The notes under the pieces: model-generated
Seen by the model: the letters and a program-made list of their open reading frames with translations, nothing else
What the model was told of the DNA's origin: nothing
Database searches by the model: none
Origin: [Phialemoniopsis] sp. UDSM-2020
Lineage: Eukaryota; Ascomycota; Sordariomycetes; Thyridiales; Thyridiaceae
Assembly (NCBI GenBank): GCA_018873225.1
Contig: JAEILZ010000003.1
Location: forward strand, 2,046,001-2,110,000
Direction: 5' to 3'
DNA length: 64,000 nucleotides
In this document: in pieces, positions 1-10,441 of the stretch
How the letters are laid out: each line of letters opens with the position of its first letter
Numbering within the stretch: position 1 is the first letter of the stretch
Made by a program: the position numbers and the translations under genes

Positions 1-1627
1 CGACACGGACGATGTCAAAGCGAAACGGACAATGTCAGCATCTTTTCTGCCCGTTTGATTCGGGTTGTCTCGAGCCAAAGTCAAGTCTGCACATCTCCCG
101 CATCTTTGTTCCCTGGATCTAGATCGTGCAGCTAGGCTACGGGGCCTGGTCCAAAAGGTGGCGGCGTCGCTGAAGAAGCGTATTGGCCAACCCCGCATCG
201 GTACACTGTGCATGGCACGCCGATTCCTCTTCGACGAATCCTTCCTAGAGCAGCTTTTCATTCGAAGAGATGGCCTTAACTCCTTTTGAGTTTGCACCAA
301 ATATCCGACGGCCTACCTATTACGAACGCAAGATGCAGATCAACTGCAGGCAGCTGCCTCAAAAGTTGCAACTCTCCATCCATGGATACCTCTACTCAAA
401 CTTCTCGGCGGCAAGTCTCTGAAATCGTACACTTGATGCTCATCGCGAGGTGCTCCAATCAGATCAACTCCAGGGAAGTCTAGTTTCGTGATGATAAATC
501 AAATTGTACACCCCACCGGGATTTTTTGCTTGATTGGGCAGGGTTTTGGTTTGAGTTCGTTCCCACCGGCAACGGCTCTTGTGGGCCCATTCCATGGATA
601 CCGCACGATGAGGAGTTGCGCTCCCACTACCTCAACTCCACAAATTCCCGGAGTCGAGGTGTAGATGTACCCGAGCTGCATCTCCGGTACCTAGGTTCAG
701 TAGCCTACCTACCTATGCTGACCCCAAAGGCATAATGCGGCGCTTCGTAGGGGACCCAGGCCCCTCCATTCGGAGACAGCGTGCGCTTAATTCGATTACT
801 GAACAGATGACGGGGTAAGCTGAGCTGATGCAAACATTGTCTGCCATCAGACACCTTCAAACAACATTAACACAATAACCAGGGGGGCGGGGTGGATTCG
901 CTTGGTGCTCGAGCGAGTACCTAGGTAGGCCAGTCCAAGCGACAGGTCCTCGGCATTGAGGAAAGAGACAGGACGAAAGGGCCCTTTATCCCGAGCCCCA
1001 TCGACCTGCGTTTCGCTAGTCTCCCCGCGAAATGGGGCAATTCCCACCTCGCGGCGCCAGGTCAAACGGAATCGAGCTCCAGTCTGCCTGCTCTGTAACA
1101 CCTCACTCGCCCGTCATGGCCGGCCGATCGCATGGTCTCGTGGATGGCCTGCCACCAATTCACCACTAGCCGGGCTCGAGATTGCTGCTAAGGCTGGTTC
1201 GGCGTCATTCTCCCTTCCCACCAGTGCAGTGCCACCATTTCCCCCCCTCCATCCAACCCCGCTCTCAGGGTTGCTGAGTGTGTCTGCATGCATCTGGATG
1301 TGGTGGTGTTTGAGAGTGTGCCTCCTCCCAAGCTTCCGTCCCCGCGTCACCACCACCAAGCTACCTAGGTACTTGCAGGAAGGTAGGTCCGCTTCTCTTT
1401 GCCACTCTTGTCCGCAGCGGCGACTGCATTGAGGCATCCCCCGTGTCTAAATAAAAGAGGCGCCCTCGAAGCTTCCTGTCCCTCCAATTCACCTCCTCCC
1501 TCTCCCTCCTCCAATCCAAACCAGGCTCTTCTCCTTTTGTGATACCCCTCCCAGACATCTTGCAACTCAAGCCAGCTGGATTGACTGAGATCTTTTTGTT
1601 ATTTATTCCAAACTTCCATCAGCCAAC
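1..1627. other. Left-edge non-coding stretch and promoter region of the aldehyde dehydrogenase gene
   Basis: No reading frame here looks like a protein I recognise; the open frames are short and mutually overlapping. The first 40 bases carry two near-identical 13-mers (5-17 and 25-37, one mismatch). Three copies of the palindrome-like motif TACCTAGGT(A) lie at 688-696, 918-927 and 1362-1371. The part nearest the gene has a TATA-like element and a long C/T-rich leader (about 1479-1515), as is common upstream of strongly expressed fungal genes. Confidence 0.7.
1448..1456 (+). promoter_or_regulatory. TATA-like element of the aldehyde dehydrogenase gene
   Basis: The sequence TAAATAAAA lies about 180 bases before the start codon at 1628 and is followed by a pyrimidine-rich tract, the usual arrangement of a fungal core promoter. 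Just upstream, 1412-1420 reads CCGCAGCGG, an inverted pair of WGCGG half-sites that overlap by one base. WGCGG is the target of AlcR, the ethanol regulator of aldA in Aspergillus. Whether an AlcR-like factor exists here cannot be seen. Confidence 0.45.
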
Positions 1628-3193
1628 ATGTCTAACCTCACCGTCGAGCTCAAGACGCCGATCTCCGGCTCTTACAAGCAGCCCACTGGCCTGTAAGTCG
1701 CCTAACAAGACACTACGATGATGCACACACGGGTCGTTCGTGACTAACAAAACGCCTCCCCCAGGTTCATCAACAACGAATGGGTTGAGGGTGTGGACAA
1801 GAAGACCTTCGAGGTCATCAACCCCACCACCGAGGAGGTCATCTGCTCCGTCTCGGAGGCCACCGAGAAGGATGTCGACATTGCCGTCGCCGCCGCCCGC
1901 AAGGCTTTCAACACCACATGGAAGGAGACTACCCCCCAGCAGCGAAGTATCTACCTGATCAAGCTCGCCGAGCTCGCTGAGAAGAACGCCGACCTACTCG
2001 CCTCCGTCGAGTCCCTCGACAACGGCAAGTCCATCTCCATGGCTCGTGGTGACGTCGGCGCAGTTATCGGCTGCCTGCGATACTACGGTGGTTGGGCCGA
2101 CAAGATTGAGGGCAAGACCATCGACATTGCCCCCGACATGTTCCACTACACCCGCCAGGAGCCTCTCGGTGTCTGCGGTCAGATCATTCCCTGGAACTTC
2201 CCTCTTCTCATGTTTGCCTGGAAGATCGGCCCTGCGCTGGCCACCGGTAACGTCATTGTCATGAAGACCGCTGAGCAGACCCCCCTGTCCGCCCTCGTCT
2301 TCGCCAACCTGATCAAGGAGGCTGGCTTCCCCGCTGGTGTCGTCAACGTCATTTCCGGTTTCGGCAAGGTCGCCGGTGCCGCCGTCGCTTCCCACATGGA
2401 CATTGACAAGGTCGCCTTCACCGGCTCAACCCTTGTCGGCCGTACCATCATGAAGGCCGCCGCCTCTTCTAACCTCAAGAAGGTCACTCTTGAGCTTGGT
2501 GGCAAGTCTCCCAACATTGTCTTCAACGACGCCGACATTGAGAAGGCTGTCTCTTGGGTCAACTTCGGTATCTACTACAACCACGGCCAGTGCTGCTGCG
2601 CCGGTAGCCGTATCTACGTCCAGGAGGGCGTCTACGACAAGTTCGTTGCTGCCTTCAAGGCTCGCGCCGAGAAGAACAAGGTCGGTGACCCATTCGCCGA
2701 GGACACCTTCCAGGGCCCCCAGGTCTCCCAGCTCCAGTACGACCGCATCATGGGCTACATCGACTCGGGCAAGCAGGAGGGCGCCACCCTCGAGACCGGC
2801 GGTGGCCGCCACGGCGACAAGGGCTACTTCATCCAGCCCACCATCTTCACCAATGTCACCCCCGAGATGAAGATCATGCAGGAGGAGATCTTCGGTCCCG
2901 TCTGCGCCATTGCCAAGTTCAAGCACGAGGAGGACGTCATCAAGATGGGCAACGACAGCACCTACGGCCTGGCCGCCGCCATCCACACCAACGACCTCAA
3001 CACGGCCATCCGTGTCAGCAACGGCCTCAAGGCCGGCACCGTCTGGGTCAACTGCTACAACATGCTGCACCACCAGCTTCCCTTCGGTGGCTACAAGGAG
3101 TCTGGTATCGGCCGCGAGCTCGGCGAGGCTGCCCTGGCCAACTACACCCAGAACAAGTCGGTCGCCATCCGTCTCGGCGAGGCCCTCTTCTAA
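1628..3193 (+). CDS. aldA: NAD(P)-dependent aldehyde dehydrogenase (class 1/2, AldA type)
   Basis: Oxidises aldehydes such as acetaldehyde to acids; in moulds the AldA enzyme serves ethanol and C2 catabolism, probably in the cytosol. Exons 1628-1692 and 1765-3193 give 497 aa. The 72-nt intron has a TGACTAAC-like branch site near 1741. The start is the first ATG in frame and gives a normal family N-terminus with no targeting peptide. The protein has the Rossmann motif IIPWNFP, the general base Glu265 in LELGGKSP, and the GQCCCAG loop with Cys299 as expected nucleophile. The 34-residue spacing between Glu and Cys matches ALDH2. Length is normal for the family. Codon use is strongly biased to C-ending codons, which suggests high expression. 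The antisense strand is open over long stretches because of this bias. The family assignment is very secure; the exact physiological substrate is inferred. Confidence 0.97.
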
Positions 3194-3756
3194 GCGAGTC
3201 ACGAAAAGCTTGGTGTCACGTCAATGTCAATGGGTGAGGAGAAAAGGGCAACGGTTTACGTTAATGAGCCAAATGGTGCGAGGATGAAACATCAGAATGT
3301 GGGACACATCTGAAAAAATTATGATAATTTGCGGGTTGTATTTTATACCACAAGGAGTTATGAACCCTAGCTTTTCTGCAATGAGACTGAACAAAGTAAA
3401 ACATACCTCTTTTTTCAAATGCACCGTGAGAAAGGTATATCCTATGTGATCATCGCCAGAGTCAAATCAAGGTGCTTACGAGCGTCGAACATGCATCGAA
3501 GAGCATCGCCGGCGCTAGCCGAGATGCGCAACCCCTCACTTGCAAGTCCGGTCTTCGATGCGGGCAACTTGGCTTTCAATGATGTGCTCACCCCACCACC
3601 AAAAGTTGACCGATCTTATCGATAAGCAAGACGCGAGAAGCACGCCCACCTAAGAGTGTTGCCCACCACGCGACTGACTGCGCATCTCGAGAACTGTGAG
3701 ATATTGCTTGAGACCAACCATTGCGCCAGGCTTTGGAAATATCACAAAAACGAGCA
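3194..3756. other. Intergenic spacer between the aldehyde dehydrogenase gene and dad1
   Basis: Holds the 3' UTR of the dehydrogenase gene (A/T-rich from about 3290 to 3420) and the 5' region of dad1. I see no gene or clear repeat in it. Confidence 0.6.
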
Positions 3757-4236
3757 ATGTCTACCAACCAGTGGCCGCCCCAGGCCGACGCCTCTGGGCG
3801 CGAAAAGACATATTTCGAGCAGCAGCGCGAGGCGCTCATCGGGGACATCGCCATGGTCAGTGGAAGAGACGCGAGCAGGACGTTGCGCCAAGAGAGATAC
3901 ATGCTAACGCTATGCTTGTGCTGCGGGTTTTAGAGTTTTGAACATGTGCTCGCCAACATCAACAAGCTGAATCGGTCGCTGGAGGCTGTCATTGCGGTAT
4001 GTGCCACCCGGAATAGTTGGGCGAAGCATGCCATCGGCCATGGTGCCGGTGCAAGTGCAAGTGCAGGGGCGCAAGGAGCTAACAGGCAACGTCAGGTCGG
4101 CAACGAGTTCTCTTCGGTCGAGGCGCTGTGGTCGCAGTTTGAGAATGTAATGGCCAAGGAACCGGAGGAAGGCAAGGCGGCACAGGACAACAATGAGGGC
4201 GGCGACGAAGAAGAGCGAGAAAACGCGGGGAGCTAG
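3757..4236 (+). CDS. dad1: DASH/Dam1 complex subunit Dad1
   Basis: Dad1 is a small subunit of the ten-protein DASH (Dam1) complex, which forms rings or patches on kinetochore microtubules and couples kinetochores to depolymerising ends in fungi. Three exons, 3757-3855, 3934-3996 and 4096-4236, give 100 aa. Introns are 78 nt (donor GTCAGT, branch TGCTAAC) and 99 nt (branch GCTAAC). All joints keep frame. The conserved core is visible: [14 protein letters not shown], then [19 protein letters not shown], then [16 protein letters not shown] across the second splice. The C-terminal tail from about residue 75 is acidic and low in complexity. Length fits the family. The gene ends convergently with rho4. 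It is easily missed because its largest exon is only 47 codons. Confidence 0.94.
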
Positions 4237-4812
4237 TCGGTGAGAGACTGAAAGTGTAGCATATGCGGCGCGGTGTGGTCATGTTTGCTGTGCAGGGACG
4301 GGTTCCCTGCTTTCTCGATACCCCTATTTTACGAAATATGATCACGACACGGGTCAAAGGCACGAAATCACAAGATGATATTATGAAGTTTATTCGTTTA
4401 TGTCCTAGCCCATCCCATTCCCTGATGAGAGAAAATCCATACTACAAAAGAAAAATGTCGAGAAACAACAAGGAAGAAAAAGTGTTTCCATGGTACAACA
4501 CCGAAGCCGCCCCTCATCCCGACAGCCGCAGGAGATCAAAATAAACTGGGTACAAGAAAGGTTCGCAGCGTCAAGATGTCTCCTCCCCTTCCCTTCTTGG
4601 AAAGGCAAGGCGGCCACACAACGAGAGAAAAGACTCCAACAATCCAACACCCTAGCACTGGCGGCTGTGCCATCATCTCAATCCGCTCTGCCGTCAAGCA
4701 AGCAACCCAAATACCACCCTTCCATCCAATCGTCGTAAAATAATAAAAGAGGTCATCAGGATCATCCAGTGTGGTAGAGTCGTTACACATCCCCTGATCA
4801 TGTTCTCTCCCC
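4237..4812. other. Convergent 3' spacer between dad1 and rho4
   Basis: Contains the 3' ends of two genes that face each other. It is A-rich around 4320-4480 and holds no plausible gene. Confidence 0.6.
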
Positions 4813-5815
4813 TTACAAGGCGATGCACTTTCTCTTCTTCTTCTTAGGAGCGCCATTGGCGCTGGGGAAGCCGCCGCCGCCGCCACCGTGGCTGCTCCCT
4901 GTTGAGCGGTTGCCGTAGTTGGCCGCGGCCTGCATCTCGAGGTTTTTCCGGTCGTTACCCACAACTGTGAGGATGGCCCGCTCAAAGATCTCGTCGACGC
5001 CCTTCATCTCCTTGCTGCTGCACTCCGCGTACTGTGCACCCATCTTCTTGGCGACGGCAAGGCCCTGCTCCGTGGTCACAGGCGTCAACCCTTGCGTCTT
5101 CAGCATGTCGATGCAGGTCTTCTTGAATCGCAGATCTGACTTGAGACCGACAAGGACGAGCGGAGTGTAGGGGCAGAAGTGAAGCACTTCAGGGTACCAC
5201 TGTTTGTCGTTAGCACTATGTCCTTGCAAGGCGTCGAGTGAAGATCATGAGCGTTGGGGATTCATACCTTGTCCATCACATTCTCCAATGAGTTGGGGCA
5301 GTCGATCGCGAAGCAGACAAAGATGAGATCTGTCTCGGGGTAAGAGAGCGGCCGTAGGCGGTCGTACTCCTCTTGCCCGGCAGTATCCCAAAGAGCCAGC
5401 TCTACGGTCTTACCGGTGGGAGGGTGTGTTGGGTAGGTGATGTAGTTCTCGAAAACTGTAGGTACATATTTCTATTCGCATCTAGTCAGTACGTGCGCTG
5501 CAAAGCTCGTTGATGCGCCGTCCTTCTTACCTCTGGGAAATATCCTTGGCTGTAGCTGATCAGGAGGCACGTCTTTCCACAGCCGCCATCGCCGACAACA
5601 ACGATCTTCTTGGAGTAGGCAGGGCCCTCGGTCATCGCCGTCCCCGAGGACTCCCTGCCCGTCGATGTGCTCATCATGGTGCTGACGGTGCCGTCGCTGG
5701 CTCTGGCTGACCTGTCGCCTCGCCTATCGCTGGTGGGAGGCCGCTGATATCCGCCGTCGTACTTTTCCTGCGAGGGTTGACCGTAGTAAGAGTTGCGGTA
5801 TTGATACGACGCCAT
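4813..5815 (-). CDS. rho4: Rho-family GTPase Rho4
   Basis: Rho4 is a membrane-anchored GTPase that organises the septal actin ring and septation in filamentous fungi. Exons on the minus strand are 5815-5531, 5471-5268 and 5199-4813, giving 291 aa. Introns are 59 and 68 nt, both phase 0. A disordered Ser/Thr/Arg-rich N-terminal extension of about 70 residues precedes the G domain, a hallmark of Rho4 against Rho1-3 and Cdc42. G1 is GDGGCGKT at 75-82, the effector region is YVPTVFENY at 97-105, and G3 is DTAGQEEYD at 124-132. The C-terminus has a Gly-rich linker, a polybasic KKKKRK stretch and the CAAX box CIAL, which predicts geranylgeranylation. It lies head-to-head with elongin C. Assignment to Rho4 rests on the extension and tail as well as the core. 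Confidence 0.95.
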
Positions 5816-6494
5816 GTTTGTCGCCCCAAGCGGGCAGCTGTTTGTGTACTTTGTGGTGCTGCTTGTGCTTGGCTAAGCTAATTGCTCGTGACAGGGGGCG
5901 CAATCTAGAATATTGACTCCGAGATAAACCTGCGAGAGGTCGTCGACGCTATGATTGTTGTTGTTGGGAAACAATGACGCTGGAGATACTCGAAGTTGAG
6001 ATGAGATGAATGGCTCAGAAAGTCTTGTCTTTACGAGAATGATCGAATCTCAAGAGCCCGGTTTGTGGATGCTTGAATGCTGGCGGCCAAGTAAGATTGA
6101 GGATCTGGTGCAGTGCGACAACCCCCCTTACCACTGGGAGAAGGTAAACATGTCGGCTGGGCAACCACGGCAGATCGCTGTAAGTGGTGGGGATTCCCAG
6201 GATAAGTGGGCCCTGGATGATGCAACACCAGGCGCTTCCAGGGCCTGGACACAGGCTGTGGCCAAGGCGAGCTCTAGCGCTGTTGCCCCTCCAGCAAGGC
6301 CTAATTTGGGTGCACGGTGTCCCACGCGTCAGACCTGAGTGACTTTGATGGAGCCTGCTGGACCGTGCACGCGTTTCCATGTCCTTTCATTAATTTTTTC
6401 CTTGGCCTGCTTCCCACACAGATCTCATTTCTCTCACCAAATCAGACTCCATCTCCTCAGCAAACACTCAGTGACAGCACCAAGGCAATTCAGC
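5816..6494. promoter_or_regulatory. Divergent promoter region between rho4 and elongin C
   Basis: A 679-base spacer separates the start codons of two genes that point away from each other, so it should carry both promoters. The elongin C side has a C/A-rich leader just before the ATG. I see no clear TATA box or repeat. Confidence 0.6.
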
Positions 6495-7071
6495 ATGGCC
6501 TCAAGCGAGTACATCACCCTGGTCTCCAGCGATGGCTTCGAGTATGTCGTTCAGCGAGACGCCACCATGGTGAGCCCATTCATAAAGGGAATGCTGGACC
6601 CCAAGAGTCAGTTCTCAGAGGCAAAGACAGGCCGCTGCGTCTTTGAAGAGATCAGGTAAGCATCTTGCATCTGCCGCTTCGTGCCTCGCAGCCCGTCTTT
6701 TGGAGATCTTCCAATGACGAAACAAACAATATTGTTGAGTTTGTGACAAGACCGTCCTGTCTTGACAGCCATGGTCTGTGTGAGCTTCAACTACACTTGA
6801 TCTGAGACCGTGTTCCTCACTGGGCTACCATTGTGCGACTCTTCTAAACCGCATCCGAGACTGACCTGTGTCAAGTGGCGTGGTCCTGGAGAAGGTAGTA
6901 GAGTACTTCCACTACTGGTACAAGAATCGTGAAAACGAGGATGTCCCAGACATGGAGATCCCTACTGAGTTGTGCCTCGAGCTGCTCATGGCCGCCGACT
7001 ACCTCGGCCTGGACAGTAAGTTCAACCATCCTTAACCTTGTCGTGGTGAAGAGAAGCTTACATCAGCATAG
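6495..7071 (+). CDS. elc1: Elongin C (Skp1-like BTB adaptor)
   Basis: Elongin C is a Skp1-fold adaptor that binds BC-box proteins. In yeasts Elc1 works with Ela1 and a cullin to ubiquitinate stalled RNA polymerase II. Exons 6495-6655 and 6876-7015 encode the conserved body: YITLVSSDGFEY, the loop IKGMLD, GVVLEKVVEYFHYWYKN, and ELLMAADYLGLD near the C-terminus. The first intron is unusually long for this window (220 nt). The last codon is split: after GAC A the donor GTAAGT is followed by a CTTAAC branch site and acceptor CAG at 7066, leaving a third exon of five coding bases, 7067-7071, that finishes a Thr codon and supplies TAG. This gives 101 aa, normal for the family. The tiny last exon is inferred from splice signals; the rest is secure. 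Confidence 0.9.
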
Positions 7072-7962
7072 AACAAACATGAATTATGTATGCCTACTTG
7101 AACAGCACCTCATCACTAGGTCTTATCCTTTTGGTCGATGGTGCACCACCTTCTGGGCACATCTGTGCAACTGGAAACATGCACACAGCTGGTTCTCATC
7201 CTGGCTACATCGTTTCAAAACGAGAGATGATCATGATGCACATAACGTATCGGGCTTCAGCCACGTTGCAACCGCATTATGTGCCTCACTAGCATTGCGA
7301 GGTTGGCATTGGAGCAGTGTTCTAACACGCTGGTTTTCAATGCGATATGTACAGCATTCGAATTCTTGGAAGAAGCATGTCACACTAGGAGACAGCAAAC
7401 CTTTAGCCAAGGTCATTGGGAGCCCAACAGAGTCGTCGCCTTGTCATGTGGCACACGCTCATGACAAGGAAACTACCTAGACAGCCAGGTGGCTTCAGAT
7501 AGGTCAAGGGTATAGTATAGTCATCGGGTTACCCTCTCTCTCTCTTACTTCTTTCCTATGTCGCAACCTCATTCTGCGTGAATTGTCAAAACCCCATTCT
7601 GAGCATATGCGTTCAAGCAGACCTTCGTGTCCGTGACTTGAATGTCTATATTGAATGGAAGAGGAAACATCATCCCCCACACTCTGCTTGACTCATCTTT
7701 ACCGTGGAGATCTCGCTTTTATGTCAGGGGACACATCAATGTGAAGTAGACTAGCCTCAGCATTACAAGATAACCAATCAAATTGCTGTTCTCGAGACAC
7801 CATTCGCGACTCATTATGTATGCCTGGATGCTCATGGGCGGATATATCCCCAAGCTCTTGCATTGGGAGTCTATTTATGACGCATATTCGGGAGGGATTG
7901 TCGAGGTCGACAAGGATACATTGTGGTGTACATTTGCCAAGGCAGAAGCCATAATGCACGCA
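7072..7962. other. Convergent 3' spacer between elongin C and dbr1
   Basis: An 891-base stretch with several short overlapping open frames and none with recognisable protein character. It probably holds the two 3' UTRs. I see no repeat or RNA gene. Confidence 0.55.
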
Positions 7963-9756
7963 TCAGCGGCCACGGCCTCTCCAGCCTCTCCCGCCCCGCC
8001 CCCTGCCTCCTCCGCGGCCACCGCCACGACCTCCTCCACGGCCGCCCCTGAATCCGCCACCCCGGCTGTGCTCCGAAGGCGGAGGTCCCCTCTGTTTCCT
8101 CTCCAGACGCTCCGCCTCGCTCGCCTCCCACAGATTCTCGACCCCGACTAGTGTGCAGAACGCCCCGGTCTGCGGGTTCGTGTACTCTTCAGGCTGATAG
8201 TTGACCGACTCCGGCTGTCCTGCCTCGTGAATCGGAGCCGTGAGGCTGAAGTTCTGCGGTACGTCCAGCTTCCCCGTCGCGACTACGTGCTCCTCGACCC
8301 ATTGCCGCTCCTGCTCTATCAGAGGAGCGTAGTGAGCCTCACCGAGGTCGGGCGGCGTCTGGGCCGACCGGTCGCCGATGATGACGTTCTTTGCAAAGAC
8401 GCGGGTGATGGCGAGCCACTCTGGGTCGTACTGGAGCCTGTAACGCGGGCTTGTCTCGCCGGGCAGGTGCGCCTCGCTTTCTGAGGGATCTAGGGGCAGG
8501 ACCTCGCACAGCTGGAGGAAATTCCTGCGTGGCAGGCACTTGTCCAGGGCGAGGAAGCGGGTGACTGTGTTGGTGATTGTCGGCGGGACAGGTTGGCCGG
8601 GGATCGTTTTCGGTTTTCGGGCTTGTTGGGGCGGAGGTCTTGAGAAGGATTCTGGTAGCTGTGCAAGAAGCTCATCTGAGACGCCATCTACACTGGACTT
8701 GACACCTGCTGGCGCAGGCTTTTGCTCAGGTTGAGTAGTAGCAGGGACTCCTTCGTTGTCATCATCGAGATCGAGGTCAATCTCGTCCGGGTTGGGCTGG
8801 CCGTCGGCGGCTGGAGCCGCGACCACGCTCGGCTCATCTTGCTGTGGCTCTGCTGCCGTAGCTGCCTCTTCAGGCCTATCCACTCCTGTTGAGGGCGGAT
8901 CGTACTTCTTCACCGCGGAGAACTTGCAGTGCATGTGCGCCGAGAACCAGTAGGCTGGCCTCAGGCGGTCCATCACGTACTCTGCAGCGGGATTTCCCAG
9001 GGTTCCGTCTTTTGACTCCTGCTCAAAGTCGGGCTTCCAGCGGTACAACTGCCGTTCGTCACCGTACCTCTCGATCGCGCGTGGCCAGTCGTGGCTGATG
9101 CCCACGTCGACCTGGGTTTTTAGCTGCAGCAGCTTGCGCACGTCGATCTCGCGCACGTGGTAGAAGCTCTTGACGTCGTCTTGGCTGAAGGGCAAGCGCT
9201 CGTGGTGCGTTTTCCTATAATCGAACCCTTTCCAGATGCCGCTCATGCCAGCGATTCGCAGGGGGCCCAGGCGCAGGACGTTGGCCGCGCCCATGTAGTA
9301 GATGTTAGGAGCCACCCACCCGCCGTAGTAGAGCTCCCAGAGGTACGACGAGGCCTCGTGATTGCCGGCCACGAAAACGGTGAGGTAGGGTGCCTTCCTG
9401 GCGCCCGAGTAGTACTCATGAAAGTCCCCCAGTTCTCGGTACTTGGCTGGAACGGACATGACTGTCAGATCGGCGGCATTGCGCACAGCCTGATTTCAGC
9501 GTTAGTACAGGTCGCTGTCCATGAGTTGAAATCCGTGTACTCACCTGAAAGTCTCCTCCGATGATGAGTAGGTCTACGCCGTCCCAGCCGCGAGCCTTGC
9601 TAGATGACTCAACAGCCGCGTATATTGCATGGAGTGTGCCATGCCCCTGACAAAGCACAGTATCAGCAGTAGGTCATCGGTCTTGGATGGGTAAATACTT
9701 ACACAGCCTTCTACGGCGACTCTCACGCCTTGCGACGTGAAGGTGCCACTCTCCAT
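7963..9756 (-). CDS. dbr1: RNA lariat debranching enzyme Dbr1
   Basis: Dbr1 hydrolyses the 2'-5' branch of excised intron lariats in the nucleus so they can be degraded. Exons on the minus strand are 9756-9703, 9646-9545 and 9489-7963, giving 560 aa. Introns of 56 and 55 nt are in phase. The metallophosphoesterase core shows CGHG (C18-x-H20, keeping the family's Cys in place of the usual Asp), GGDFQ with D50, GNHEAS at 94-99, the lariat-recognition stretch GGWVAPNIYYMG, SHDW, and HMH near the end of the catalytic domain. The C-terminal domain region carries LALDKCLPRRNFLQ. Compared with yeast Dbr1 the protein is longer, with a low-complexity acidic linker and about 30 final residues of RGG repeats, a typical arginine-methylation and RNA-binding tail. 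It shares a divergent promoter with the neighbouring hydrolase. Confidence 0.96.
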
Positions 9757-10441
9757 GTCCGGGTCGTGTCACTCTTAAACACCGTTTGTCCTGTCTTGTT
9801 AATCGCAATTCAGATCAACAAATGTGTCAATTGTGAAAATGTTGTATCGGTGGATGAGAGGTGTGGAAAAGTCGATGACTTAAAAGCAGTTCGTTTCAGT
9901 TGAAGTCTTCAAGATTGTTCCCTTCTGAAGTTTTAGTCACGCGGCGAACAGAAAGTGCGGGTCGGCGCCGGTGACAGAACCCAGCACCTGGAATTTCAGC
10001 TGTAAAAGCGCTGTGAGATTTCGACGACAACTGGACTTTAGCCGCTCGAACTCCGTCCGTATCGACATCCATCTATGGATCAATATCCTCTTGACTTCGG
10101 TAGTGGAATAACCCTCTTGCAACTTACAAACATACAACCTTTTAAGTATTTTCATCTTGTCTCAAAAATTGGCATGCGCAAGACAATGCTAGCATTAGAT
10201 AACCCGAATCAAGTATCAAGAACACATCCCATCCAAGCCACTTGCCTTAAACTTCGCTGGCTTACATGTGATGGCCAATGAAAGAGAGAATGCCAAGCCG
10301 ACCATTTTAGACCCAGTATCACCATAGTTCAGCCGCATGAGGTCGTCTCTCGAGGTCATAAGCCAAGTCAAGGCTTTCAGTTGACATCTATGACAGCTAC
10401 TCTGATAAGCAGTCCCTAATACTGCATTGTTGAGTGACAAA
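9757..10441. promoter_or_regulatory. Divergent promoter region between dbr1 and the alpha/beta hydrolase gene
   Basis: A 685-base spacer between two outward-facing genes. It is A/T-rich in parts and has no open frame of note. Confidence 0.55.

Noticed and set aside
2426..3202. 258-codon open frame antisense to the aldehyde dehydrogenase gene
   Set aside because: It follows from the strong C/G-ending codon bias of the sense gene; its composition is repetitive Val/Gly/Asp/Leu and resembles no protein.
6929..7480. 183-codon plus-strand frame over elongin C exon 2 and downstream
   Set aside because: Uses a different frame from the conserved elongin C exon; composition is random-looking.
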